Positions 10,090-19,796 of a DNA stretch of 40,830 bases are shown one piece after another. Origin of the DNA: Diphasiastrum complanatum (Eukaryota > Streptophyta > Lycopodiopsida > Lycopodiales > Lycopodiaceae); NCBI GenBank assembly GCA_029204225.1, contig MU835229.1, forward strand, positions 1 through 40,830, written 5' to 3'. Numbering within the stretch: the stretch's first letter is position 1; each line of letters starts with the position of its first letter. The notes under the pieces are model-generated. The model was not told where the DNA came from and ran no database searches. It saw only the letters and a program-made list of their open reading frames with translations. The position numbers were made by a program, and so were the translations under genes.

Positions 10090-10560
10090 TCTTCGTCAGG
10101 TTTAGCATGTTGAAGAGCTTCTGATGCTTGACCTTGGGAAGTGCTTTGGTGAAGATGTCTCCGACCATTTCTGTTGTGGAACAATATTGAAGGATCACGT
10201 GGCCCTGAGAAGACTTTCTCCCGAATGAAATGATACTAGATTTCTATGTGCTTGGATTTGCCATGAAATATGCGATTCAATGACAGTGAAATACAACTCA
10301 AGTTGTCACACAAAATAGTGGTGGCATTGAACTGAGTGCGATGTAAGTCGTGAAGTAACAACTTGATCTATACAGTTTGTTTTGAAGCTTGACATGCTGC
10401 GATGTATTCTGCCTCGGTCGAAGAAAGCGCAACTGATTTCTGCTTCCTTGAGTTCCACGAAATCAGTCCCCCTGCCAGTTAGAAACAGAACCCAGAGGTA
10501 GATTTTTTGATAGAGACTGTTCCTCCCCAATCTGAGTCGGAGTAGCCTCACGGGACGAGT
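10090..10560 (-). pseudogene. Copia family C RNase H
   Basis: The minus strand carries a broken RNase H. In the correct frames one reads ALSSTEAEYIAACQASKQT, then TTILCDN, then HGKSKHIEI, which are the E, D and H motifs of Copia RNase H. In-frame stops (for example before IKLLLHDL) and shifts separate these pieces. It continues directly from the RT at its right and leads to the polypurine tract at its left, so the element order is intact here even though the protein is not. Confidence 0.75.
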
Positions 10561-11700
10561 GGGTCAATAGCATTTCTTTCATAATATAATATGTGAACTA
10601 AACTTCCCTGAATATATCTCATCACCCTCTTTAATGCTTTCCAATGAGAGATCCTAGGATTAGACATGAATTGACTTAACGTGCTAATAGTGTATGCTAA
10701 ATCTGATCTAGTACACAACATTGCATACATCAAAGATCCTATTAGTGAATGATAAGGGTATTTCACTATGTTGAGTACTTCACTATGAGAATCAGCAAAA
10801 GCAGGTTTAGTTCAATACTATAATTGGATCCATTGGAGTATCAATCGGTTTGCAATCAGATATATGAAAATTTTCTAAAATGCCTTTTAGATATGCTTGC
10901 TGGCTGAGGTAGATCTTCTTTTGAAGCCTATTTCTAGTAATGTGAATTCCTAGCAAAGAATGGACAGCTCCTAAATCAGTCATTTCAAATTCCTTTGACA
11001 GATCACTCTTAGTAGTGTGCAGAAGAAAAGTGTCATTAGACAAAATAAATGCATCATCTACGTGAAGAGCTATGTGAACTAAATTGGTGTCTAATGCTTC
11101 GAATAAACATTACAGTCAACTAAATTGTTTGCAAATCCCAATTGAATGAGATAAGAGTTGATTCTATCGATTTATGCTCTTGCGGCCTATTTCAAACTGT
11201 AGATTGCTTTGTGCAGCTTGCACACTTTGTGCTCTTGGCCTTTGACTTCGAATCCTTCCAGTTGGAAGGTAAACAGCTCCTCTTCGACGTTGTCATTCAG
11301 AATAGCTATCTTGACATCCATTTGGTGTATTTTGAGGTCTTCTATGGCTGCTAACGCAATCAGAGTCCTGATTGACTGCATTTTGATGACATGACTGAAA
11401 TTTTCTTGATAATCCACTCCTTGGACTTGAATGAATCCTTTAGCCACCACCCGTGTTTTCCATTTAGCAATGGAATCATCAGAGATGATCTTCTTCTTGA
11501 AGATCCACTTGTTGTTGATAGCTCTCTTGTGAGTGAGGAAGACGACCAGTGTGCAGGTCTGGTTTGTCAAAAGTGAGTACTTGCTTTGCATAGCTTCTTG
11601 CCACTTCACAGCATCCTTGGAGTTAATTGCTTTGTCTAGGCTCTATGGTTCTTCTGATGAAGTCCAGAATGATTGCGGTGTATACCTCTTAGAAACTGTC
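10548..11700 (-). pseudogene. Copia family C reverse transcriptase
   Basis: Three minus-strand frames together cover the RT. The first (11609-11187) has NKWIFKKKIISDDS, the palm motif HQMDVKIAILND and CKLHKAIYSLK. Near 11053-11064 the active-site box reads HVDD where the family has YVDD. The second frame (11043-10807) has FEMTDLGAVHSLLGIHI and CKPIDTPMDP. The third (10766-10548) has YHSLIGSLMYAMLCTRSDLA and ALKRVMRYIQG. The breaks between them are frameshifts and stops. The enzyme is dead, but the domain is almost complete in length. Confidence 0.85.
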
Positions 11701-11822
11701 CTCCGTGAGGATCTGCGGATGTTTGGTTGACCAGGATGCAATGATGCTTCTTCTTGGATTTCTCCAGATCTATTTGAGCTCGCTTGGTCTGGTCTTATGA
11801 TAGGTACTATCAGCTGATCGGC

Positions 11823-12330
11823 TTATGTAGCTGTAATTGTAGGTTCTATAGAAGAAACATTATCGTTGGAAGACTCCATGCTACATAAAATAGGATGAAA
11901 TGACATAGCATCATTTATCGATGGTTGTTTGAAATCGTAGTATATATGTTCTTGAAATATTACATGCCTAGAGACAAATACTACATTGCTGGATGGATCA
12001 TAAACTCTATAAGCTTTATGTTCATCAGAATAGCCAATTAAAATACATTTATTTGTCTTATGATCTAGCCAGTTGGCATTGAACCACAAAGATCGCTATG
12101 TACAAGATACAATACATGCTTTGTTCTGATGGAATGTGATTTGGAAAACTTGCTTCTAGAGTATTTGCCATAGACGCATGATTCACAAAAGAAAGAATTC
12201 CTATCTAATGAAGAAGGGAAATACAATCCATCAACTAAGTTATTACAACACATATAGGAAAGTGATCTTGTATTCACGTGTCCAAATCAACTATGTCACA
12301 GAATAGTTTTTTCATTTACATTTTGTTTAC
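11823..12330 (-). pseudogene. Copia family C integrase, core deleted
   Basis: The zinc-binding domain is visible as FGHVNTRSLSYM and CESCVYGKYSRSKF, followed by the first core motif LVHSDLCGSMPT. At about 12065-12080 the sequence jumps straight to the C-terminal part (LDHKTNKCILIGYSDEHKAY, FVSRHVIFQEH). The middle of the catalytic core, including the second Asp and the Glu of the D-D-35-E triad, is absent. A frame change lies at the joint. The deletion alone would abolish integration. Confidence 0.8.
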
Positions 12331-12435
12331 ATTTTCATTAGAGATAGTAGCTAATGCAACTGCATTAGAGAGTACGTAAAGATTTCTAACTCTAGTGCAT
12401 GCAGTCAGAGTAGTATCTTCCTCGAATATTGTACA

Positions 12436-12747
12436 CTACTCAGATGAGAAAGTAACAGTGTAGCCCTCATCAATTATCTTAGAGACTGATAATAGGTTCT
12501 TTGATAGTTGAGGAATGTAAAGGATGTTGGGAACACAAATAGATAGATCGTTGTTGAGTGTGATCTTGACTGTCCCTTTGCCTTCAACGCGTATGGTGTT
12601 GGAATCTCCGAGGTAGATGAATTGATCTTTGCTGGAAGTTGCATACTCGGTAAACCATTCCTTACGAGAGGTCATGTGTTGAAAAACACCGCTGTCCAGG
12701 TACCATCTATCACAGTCTCCATTGCTGTTGCTGTGAGCCATTAACAA
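12436..12747 (-). pseudogene. Copia family C protease
   Basis: The 103-codon frame holds an intact-looking protease domain. WYLDSGVFQHMTSRKEWF contains the catalytic D-S-G, followed by YLGDSNTIRVEGKGTV and the family's NILYIPQLSKNLLSVSKI block. The frame ends in a stop before the integrase domain, where a functional element would read on. It lies between gag (12802-13090) and integrase (from 12330), which is the Copia order. Confidence 0.8.
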
Positions 12748-12801
12748 ATGTGCATCTTGCTTCTTGAATTCCGCCGCATTAGAGGAGTCTGGCTATTGTT
12801 G

Positions 12802-13090
12802 TTATTGCTTCTTTGTCTCGTTGTAGATGCAGATGCGACACTTTTTGATGTTGTGATTGGCTCTTTTGCAATGTCTACAAAAAATCTTCTTGTGTGATCC
12901 ACCATGCTCACCTTGACTATGAGGCTTCTGTTGTTGCTGCTGCACTTGATTCTTGCCCTTGGAGTAGTCTCTCTTATTGGTGTATAGAGCTATGAATTTG
13001 TCCTTGATAGATAGGCTGCTGGTCTTTCTCCGTATTTCTTCTTCAAGAAGATGACCGATCACCTTTTGAAGAGTGAGGTCGGGTTGTGTG
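12802..13090 (-). pseudogene. Copia family C gag, C-terminal part
   Basis: The frame begins in the middle of Gag (LTLQKVIGHLLEEEIRRK), continues through a Gln-rich basic stretch, and ends with the zinc knuckle FCRHCKRANHNIKKC, a complete C-x2-C-x4-H-x4-C nucleic-acid-binding motif. The N-terminal two thirds of Gag are missing. A few dozen bases upstream lies an LTR start, so the leader, primer site and gag start were deleted. Confidence 0.75.
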
Positions 13091-13106
13091 GAGATACCAC
13101 AAAAAA

Positions 13107-13152
13107 GAAGAAGTTAAGACGACATCATCATCTGTGGGCTTAATTTCCAACA
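13107..13152 (-). repeat. 5' LTR remnant of Copia C
   Basis: The minus strand starts TGTTGGAAATTAAGCCC at 13152, matching the start of the 3' LTR at 10056. Only about 45 bp separate it from gag sequence. A GTGGTATC word near 13100 may be a relic of the tRNA-Met primer site. The LTR is almost wholly deleted. Confidence 0.5.
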
Positions 13153-14022
13153 ATGTGAGCTATGGAAATTTCCATTGCTAGATCTCATCTGCCTTATCTA
13201 CTTGAATCCATGCTGCTATGAATTTGACGAAGGGCATAGACTCTACAAAATGTCCTCATAAGGGCATATTTACACCCTTTTGTCAAGAACACGGATACAC
13301 GCAATGTTACAAGAATTTTCCATTGAGACTGGGAGCAAGTGCCCCTCTAAATCTAATCATAGTGTAGACAACATCAGCTCTAGAAAGGACACTACAGAAA
13401 ACTCCAATTTTCCATGTTCAGGTGCTAGCAATCATGCGAGCCCAGAACGGAAGGGGGTGGCACCATCATCACCCTCCTCGGTATCATTGGCAGATGATCA
13501 ACCTTCAATTGCAGGACCATATCCTAACATAAGGGAAGAAGGATGACAATACCAGAAGATACGCCATTGGATACAGGAGGCACAGGCAGAGGAAGCTGCA
13601 CAAGCCAAGGAAAAACCTATAGAACCTCTAGCCTTGGAAGTTCCAGCACCACCAACAGGCTCACCATTAAGGAAAGATCTTAATGACTATCTGCACCATC
13701 ATGAAATACCATTTCAGATGGGAGAGCTTGAGGTTCCACAAACAAGAGTGCTCACCACTCTACTGACTAGCCATATGAACTATCCCTCGGAGAGCTCCTG
13801 CGGATTTCTATGGTGGGTTTTTTTCCTTGCCTATCCTCAATCCAAGATCTAATCAATCTAGCATCAAGGAGATTTGTCATGCGGAGGTTTGTTCCCATGA
13901 TAACGAGAAAATATTTCAGATTTTAGCATGAATGGGAGATTCACATCTAACTCTAACATCCATTAACACTTAGCATTAACACTACAATCATTAACACTAA
14001 GATCCTCAATGAAGATAGCTGT
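13153..14022 (+). other. Unclassified stretch with two short ORFs
   Basis: Plus-strand frames of 88 codons (from 13280, non-ATG start) and 72 codons (13634-13852) have no motif I recognise. Just upstream a different frame reads CQEHGYTQCYKNFP, which loosely recalls a Gag zinc knuckle. The segment between about 13550 and 13750 is Pro/Glu/Ala-rich. It may be part of a plus-strand Gypsy gag, but the evidence is weak. The part from 13870 to 14022 may be the diverged end of the minus-strand X LTR. Confidence 0.3.
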
Positions 14023-14134
14023 ACTTGACATTTAGGCCCTACGACATTAAAAGTCCCACAAAGGGACTTACACAAACCCTTCTCACTTAATAACTAGAGT
14101 TAGGATTGCCTTGGGATCCGTAAACCCTCCAACA
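14023..14134 (-). repeat. 3' LTR of element X (partial)
   Basis: On the minus strand this begins TGTTGGAGGGTTTACGGATC after a purine-rich tract. About 110 bp align with the plus-strand copy at 17625-17808, which has an extra block of about 70 bp. Sequence beyond 14023 could not be aligned. Confidence 0.6.
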
Positions 14135-14150
14135 GTATCCCCACCAAAAT
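14135..14150 (-). other. Polypurine tract of X
   Basis: The minus strand reads TTTTGGTGGGGATAC immediately before the LTR TGTTG. This G-rich form before a TGTTG start is usual for plant LTR elements. Confidence 0.6.
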
Positions 14151-14250
14151 TGGTGGCGGTCCCATGACACCTGCGAGATGCAGTTACTGTGGACTTTTAT
14201 TTGCATCACGTCGAATCTTTATTAAATGACACTGTACCTTCTCCATGAAA

Positions 14251-14953
14251 TCAAGTCGGGCAGTGTTGAAATCTAAGTTGTGCGGCAGAAAACAACGATG
14301 AACTCCGACGATCCACTTTGAAGTCATCCAGGCTGTAAATCGAGATTCTCAGGAGCCTCCCATCATTGCAACATGGAAATATCATCTGGCCACTAGAAGT
14401 TGATCCTAATACTATTTGACTCCATTGGATTATTTGGATCGAATGCCAAAGCGAGAAGGCAATCATCTCATCGCGTTGCAACGGACGCCAATAGGGTTAG
14501 ATCTTTTGCAAATAGCGCTGATTGCCTCTTTGTGAGATCGGGAGAGTGGATATATTCCCGCTGGTATGCTTGTAGGGCTCGATGGAAGTCCAGTAATATC
14601 TCCCAGCTATACGGTTGATGGATGATTGGCCATGACGTATGGACGGTAATTTTGTCCATGGCCAGTCCCAGATCCTTCCACTTATTTCTGCGTGGCATTG
14701 GTACGTAGTATGGATCTACATGCAATTGGTGAGGGTTGGCCACATAACTCTTGATGGATTTTGAAGTTTTCTCGAAAACCGTAATTCTCCAAACCGGTTG
14801 CTCTCCCAATACAGCTATCTCATCCACTTCTTTGCCGGCCTCAATTTCAGATGTTTCAAATTTGATGACCCAACCACCATGCGAGGACTCATGAGGATGT
14901 TGCACTAAAAAGCTTTGGATATGGTCCTCAATGCTGATTGGTTGTTTGAACAA
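14251..14953 (-). CDS. Unrecognised ORFs in element X
   Basis: A 161-codon minus-strand frame (14953-14468) is followed by an overlapping 76-codon frame (14481-14251); both may be one ORF with a frameshift. The larger has WVIKFETSEIEAGKEVDEIA, YYVPMPRRNKWKDLG and YSWEILLDFHRALQAYQREY. I do not recognise a family. It lacks RT, integrase or zinc-knuckle motifs. It lies between the X protease and the X 3' LTR, where some plant Gypsy elements carry an additional ORF. Whether it is expressed cannot be told from the sequence. Confidence 0.35.
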
Positions 14954-15014
14954 TGGTGTGGGCCCTAAAGGTGATGGACTTGTCTATGTCGCCTGTGGAA
15001 CTGCATGTTCTTCT

Positions 15015-15720
15015 TCAACGTTGGGGGCTCCATCTTGGTCTATGCGTGCATCTAACCCTAAACCAATAGTTGTGTCGTCTTGGTGCGGAGGGGAGAACTG
15101 CGGCATGACCGAAACTGGAAGGGGTGGACTCCAAAACCTGAGCGACAACCTTTTCACATTTGTTGATGGTTGTTTTGGCCTTTGCCAACTCAGTTAAAGC
15201 TGTACCCTTGAATCTATCAAAGTGTCCTTGGTGTCCTTGAAGGGCCACTTTATAGGTTTCAACGTTTTTAAACAAATACGCGATTTTCGTCGAAGTTACC
15301 GGATGATCAGATATTTGCGTCTGTAGATACGCATCGTGCTGAAGGGTGGTCACATCCAATTCACCTTGGAGACATATGCGATCTTGTTCAGCCATCTACA
15401 GTTGAGCTTGGAGCAGCTGCACTTGTTGCTTTGCATCTTGCATGGCCTTGGGCAGTTGTAAGCACATCTACGGTGAACTGACATAGTCTTCTAGGCAATC
15501 AGCCAGTTGCTGTGCCTTCTTTTTCAACGTCAGATTTAGCTTCGTGCTGCTTGGCAATCTTCAACTCTTTGTCCAGCTGAATCACTTTCTGGCTAATGAG
15601 TGTATTCTCGGAATCCATATCTGAGATGCGCGCTCCATTTCTTTTTTTTTCTCCAACATAGAATGGATCACTTGCACCAGGCTTGAGACTAAACCTAGAG
15701 CATCACCAGAATCTACTAAC
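15015..15720 (-). pseudogene. Coiled-coil-like ORF in element X
   Basis: A 126-codon minus-strand frame (15395-15015) has heptad-like stretches such as KVALQGHQGHF and LTELAKAKTTINKCEKVVAQ. Upstream, in shifting frames, lies ISQKVIQLDKELKIAKQHEA, which is also charged and coiled-coil-like, broken by stops. Together these suggest a damaged ORF for a structural, non-enzymatic protein. I do not recognise the family. It precedes the 161-codon ORF and probably formed one longer ORF with it. Confidence 0.35.
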
Positions 15721-16151
15721 ATGGAGGTGGTAGCAGCAGAAGGACCTGGTGGTCCTGTCCCTGGTCGACGTGGAGAAGGTGCCTATAATTCATCTTCTTC
15801 AAAGATATCTTTTTCTTCATAGCCCTCAGGCATTGTGGCGTCGAACTGCTTTGGTGATTTGGCAGTTTGCCCGACCCAAATTGTGGCTGGTGCCTGAGCT
15901 GCTGCAGTTTCTTGTGGCTCTGTGGGAAAGGTTTCTTCAAAATAGCTTCAGAATCATGGATAGTCTCGAATCCTCTTCCGGGGGATTGGAGTTCAAAGGG
16001 CGTAGGGCTCTGGGGCATTACAAAAACTTCTGAGGCCCCAAGGGTGTCAGAATCATCGAACATATCCATGAAATATAGGGTATTTGGGGAAGCAGCTCTC
16101 ATGTGTGGGGGTGAGGTGGCCTGGGCAGCTATGATGGGAATGGTAGTAGCC
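15716..16151 (-). pseudogene. Pro/Ser-rich ORF fragment in element X
   Basis: The open frame reaches 16171, but its first codons come from an inserted LTR, so only the part below about 16151 belongs to X. It is rich in Pro, Ser, Gln and Asp (YFMDMFDDSDTLGASEVF, PTPFELQSPGRGFETI) with no known motif. It looks like a linker or low-complexity part of a retroelement protein. The inserted LTR fragment separates it from the X protease region. Confidence 0.3.
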
Positions 16152-16818
16152 CTAGTGGCTAAAATGGCCAAAATCTGGTTTTCTAGCTATATGCCACTTG
16201 GCATCATTTAATTGGTAGAAAATGCTATACTATGTGGGTAGGAGTGATCTTTCATGTGTAAAGGACTGCTCACATGTGTGGAAACATTAGTAGTAGGTGA
16301 GTTCCCACGTGTAGAAGATATTTATGCAAGTCCCTATAAATTAAGAAAATTGCTTAAAATCAAGGAGGTGACTATAAGTTAGGAAATCTTGGACCATGTG
16401 CCATATTGATGATGATTGGTGGATCCTTTGATGACTAGGCACTCTTGCACATGCCAGATTTGTTGACTCAGTAGTATCTTGAGCTTCCTCTTGTGTATAT
16501 ATAGAGCCACATTTGGCCATAATGAACATGGCAGAATAATCTTGGTTTTGGAGGCATATCTTGAGTAATTTCAATGCTAGTCTTGTGATTTTTTGATTCT
16601 ATTGTTTTCTAACTTGTAAGTACTTTCTTTTCTGATGGCAGGCCATACAAGGACATGTTTTCACATGTGTGAAACCCTTTTGCCATAGTTTTGATCATTG
16701 TAGATTGTTCTTGTTAAATTTGTTGATGGAAAATTGATCTAATGAGCTCTAATTTGGTAGATTAATTGAATCTAACACCAATCACTCTTGTGGATATGAT
16801 TTGGATCCATTCTTGGTC
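16152..16818 (+). repeat. LTR fragment of family Z inserted in X
   Basis: This plus-strand stretch is a diverged copy of most of the Z LTR at 36787-37615. It shares CTAGTGGCTAAAATGGCC, the TATATATAGAGCCACATTTG promoter block, CACATGTGTGAAACC and the GGATCCAT end region. The first ~150 bp of the LTR are missing. No primer site or Z interior follows, so it is a fragment or damaged solo LTR. It is much more diverged than the pair at the window's right end, so it is an older insertion. Confidence 0.75.
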
Positions 16819-17624
16819 AATTATTCTCTGAATTTGACAACCATGCCACGTTGATCATGTTCCGTAGGTTATCGGCGTGTCTAGGGTGTATCCCTTGGGG
16901 GATGATGTGTTTAGTTCTATATATGAATCTGGTTGACATGCATGCCCAACCATACACTATTGATAAAGCGTCCGTCCAATGCACAATATCCTTTTGAGAA
17001 TCATAATGACCTCTCTTGGCTTGCCTTGGAAGGTCAATGATGTGATCCGTGGTAGAAGATCCATTATCAGCCTTGGGTGTAATAGGTTTTACCACCCATG
17101 TTGTAGGATCTACCTGTACAACCTGCTCTCTATTCTCAAAGGCGACTTTTCATGTTTTCCAGTTGTGAACCACTTGTGCGACTCTCAACCAAGGTCTCCC
17201 TAGTAAATCTATGATAGGCAGAAGGAGGTTTTGGAATTTTCTTTACCACGAAGGTGATAACAAATGATACTCCTGCTATCTTTACTGGAATGTCTTCAAC
17301 TACACCTTTAGGTTTCATACAAGACTGATCCGCTAATTTGATAACAAACCTTGCTGGCTTCAGTTCTTGCAAATTCCATTTTGGGTATAAGGTAGTGGAG
17401 ATCAAATTGACTCTTGATCCTCCATCTACCACTGTAGCTTCATCCTCGTATCTCTTGTGTTTGATCGACAAGGTAATGTTGTGTTGTTCTCTCTCTCATG
17501 CTGCTCGAATGTGAGGGACGTTGATGGTTCCTTCATAGCCCACACAATACAAGGGCTCTTTTGTGGTTGGATCCATTTTTATTTTGATCCAATCTGCCAG
17601 AATGCTCTTTGCTTGAGGTGAAAT
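16819..17624 (-). pseudogene. Gypsy-type protease region of element X
   Basis: The minus strand enters with PTTKEPLYCVGYEGTINV, then a stop, then HNITLSIKHKRYEDEATVVD. The frame at 17471-17136 contains VVDGGSRVNLIS, the D-x-G-S/T-x-x-N-x-I-S pattern of plant Gypsy retropepsins (D-G-G is common there), followed by FVIKLADQS and PVKIAGVSFVITFVV. A second frame (17095-16817) has no recognised motif. No RT, RNase H or integrase follows within X, so the element is either internally deleted or non-autonomous. It is cut at 17625 by an X-family LTR on the other strand. Confidence 0.65.
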
Positions 17625-17969
17625 TGTTGAAGGGTTTGTGGATCCCAAGGCAACTCTAACTCTAGTTAATAAGTGAGAAGGGTTTGGCTCCTTGCGTGTG
17701 TAAGTTCAACCCAATGATCACATAGTTATTTGATTAATTAGAAAGCCAATATAAGGACTTTAAGTCTTTTTGTGGGACTTTTAATGTCGCAGGGCCTAAA
17801 TGTCAAGTTAGTGAATAAAGTTGGGTTTCCCTCCAATTTGGATGGTTCCCACTCTTTTTTTAACTTGAATAGTTAGAGAGACAGAAATGGACCAATAGGA
17901 TTCAGAGGCCAGGGTCCTCCTCTCTATTATAAAAAGGGACCAACTCGAGTTTCCTACACATGTACATAT
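17625..17969 (+). repeat. Plus-strand LTR of family X (partial)
   Basis: It starts TGTTGAAGGGTTTGTGGATC exactly where the X internal sequence stops and shares about 110 bp with the X 3' LTR at 14134-14023, in opposite orientation. A TATA box lies at 17928. At 17970 a Copia LTR begins inside it, so the rest of the X LTR is displaced or lost. Confidence 0.6.
17928..17934 (+). promoter_or_regulatory. TATA box in X LTR
   Basis: TATAAAA occurs about 300 bp into the LTR, as expected for a U3 promoter. It is followed closely by the start of the inserted Copia LTR. Confidence 0.45.
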
Positions 17970-18622
17970 TGTGAAAATTGTCAACATTTCCTAGCTAGTT
18001 TGAGGCCTAAATTGGCTAAAATTGTAAATAGTTTTGGTTCTGGAGTTTCACACGTGTGAACCAGGCCACAATGTTTTTATTTACTGTATTTTTTCAGTAT
18101 GATGAAGTGTCAAACTTCATACCCTTCAAAATGAGACCATTTTGATGTATTTTGGTCATATAAGCCATTTTTAGCTATTTTTCCTATATAGGGAATATCT
18201 AGGGTCAAGTACCTTCTAGAGAGAGGAGAGAGAGTCATCTTCCTCATCCATAAATAGTAGGGAAGTCGTGGAGAACAGGTTGGAGAAACCTTTTGTATGC
18301 TTCATTGAGATCAATAGATCATTGTCATTGTTTCTTCCTCCATTGAGAGCATTGTTGTGTGTATTGTCTTCAAGCTATTGTGTATGATCTTAGGTGCTTT
18401 CCAAAAGTGATAGGCTGATGTATTATGGACTGTATAATGCTATTTTGGGCCGCACTTGATGTTTATGGAAGTTTCCATTTGTGATAAATGCTTTTTGATC
18501 AAGTTCTTTGCATTCTAGGTAGCATAGAATGTGTTGCCAATTCCTAGCTTATGTAGTTTGGAGTGCAAGCATTCAAGCCAATGATCTTGGAGTTTAGATC
18601 CACTTAGGATCTGTATTTTTCA
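17970..18622 (+). repeat. 5' LTR of the family A Copia element
   Basis: The LTR starts TGTGAAAATTGTCAACATTT and ends in CA two bases before a tRNA-Met primer site. That gives about 650 bp. It contains a perfect TTCACACGTGTGAA palindrome at 18047, a TATATAG box at 18185 and a GAGAGAGGAGAGAGAG stretch after it. The start was chosen from the TGTGAAAA word shared by other Copia LTRs in this window. No 3' partner exists in the window, so the exact start is inferred. Confidence 0.6.
18185..18191 (+). promoter_or_regulatory. TATA-like box of the Copia LTR
   Basis: TATATAG lies about 215 bp into the LTR and about 40 bp before a purine-rich stretch. It is the best candidate core promoter for the polyprotein transcript. 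Confidence 0.4.
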
Positions 18623-18624
18623 CA

Positions 18625-18636
18625 TGGTATCAGAGC
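18625..18636 (+). other. tRNA-Met primer binding site
   Basis: TGGTATCAGAGC is the standard plant Copia primer site, complementary to the 3' end of the initiator tRNA-Met. It lies two bases after the LTR end and anchors the 5' end of the internal region. Confidence 0.9.
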
Positions 18637-19796
18637 TGGTTGGCTTCTATTTACAGTAAGTATTCCATTTTTGGTGATATTTGGATGTTTGATCAAGTTC
18701 TAGCATGATTTTGCATTGCTTTGTTGATCAAATCTTACTAACCTTTGTTTTGTGAGTTGAACTTGTGGATCAAAAGCATATTTCAGGTCTATTGAAGATC
18801 AGAGGCTGAAAAGAAACTATTTTGGATCAGATCATAACACCTAATCATTTGTGATTGTGAGGCTTGTGCATATTCAATACTAACAATGTTCTTTTCAATC
18901 CTATTGTTGACAATCTCCATTCTTGGATGAACACTCTCCTTAAGTGGATGAAACTTCTCCTTAAGTGGATGACAAATGCTCTTTTGAGTGAGTTGTAATT
19001 CTCCTAAAGGCTGAGCAAAGCTCCCATTTGGATGAAAGATCCCCTTTTTTGGGTGAACATATTGTAAGCTCCATTGTGAAGAGCATATTGTAAAGATTGT
19101 CATCAATTTTGGCATAAATTTTGGTGTACTTTGTTGAGCATGTAAGTAACTCTCCTTATGTAATTTGATTGGAGAATTTGCTGGAAGGTGTTAACCATTA
19201 TGCAAGTGTGTTTTCAGGTTCTTAACAGGTTGAGGAACATTCTCATGTGAAGTGATCTTAGATCTACATCTAAACACCAAGATTTGACAAGATAGTGAAG
19301 CTAGTCTTGTGATTCACTAAGTGTGCTCATTCATTCACCTCTAAATCTTGTATTTATCACTTGCTGGAGTTTATAAACTTTTAGAAGTGTGGTTTACATG
19401 TGGTTTTACAGGTTGAATCAATATCTTAGTGTGTTGATCATATGTTGATCAAGTTTGTTCATTACTAGGTAATCTTGGCATCCTAGTTTTGGGTATTTTC
19501 TAAGAATGCAAGTAACTCTTCACACCATAACTTGATTTGGTCACTTGCTGGAAAGTTTGAGAGCTTAAGCAAGAGTGTGTTCAGGTTGGTTTGATTTTGT
19601 AATCCATTCTTAGTGTGTGCAAAGTGTTGCATGTGTTTCAATCTTCCTTTCTATGCTTGGAAACCATCTAGGTTCAAGATAGAAGTGTTTTAGGGTCCTA
19701 AATCTTCATAGATCTCTTTATCTATCATTTGTTGAGAGAAAAGTGAGTGCTAAGTGCTTTAGGACAGAACCTAAAAGTTGAAGAAACATTAGAATC
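18637..19796 (+). other. Long untranslated leader of the Copia element
   Basis: About 1.16 kb lie between the primer site and the first ATG of the polyprotein. It contains a short CTCCTTAAGTGGATGA-type tandem repeat at about 18940-18975 with weaker copies to 19060. It also holds diverged copies of a module with GCAAGTAACTCT, TTGCTGGAA and GTGTGTTTTCAGGTT words at about 19140-19230, 19350-19415 and 19505-19600. No open frame of note lies on the plus strand. Confidence 0.6.
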
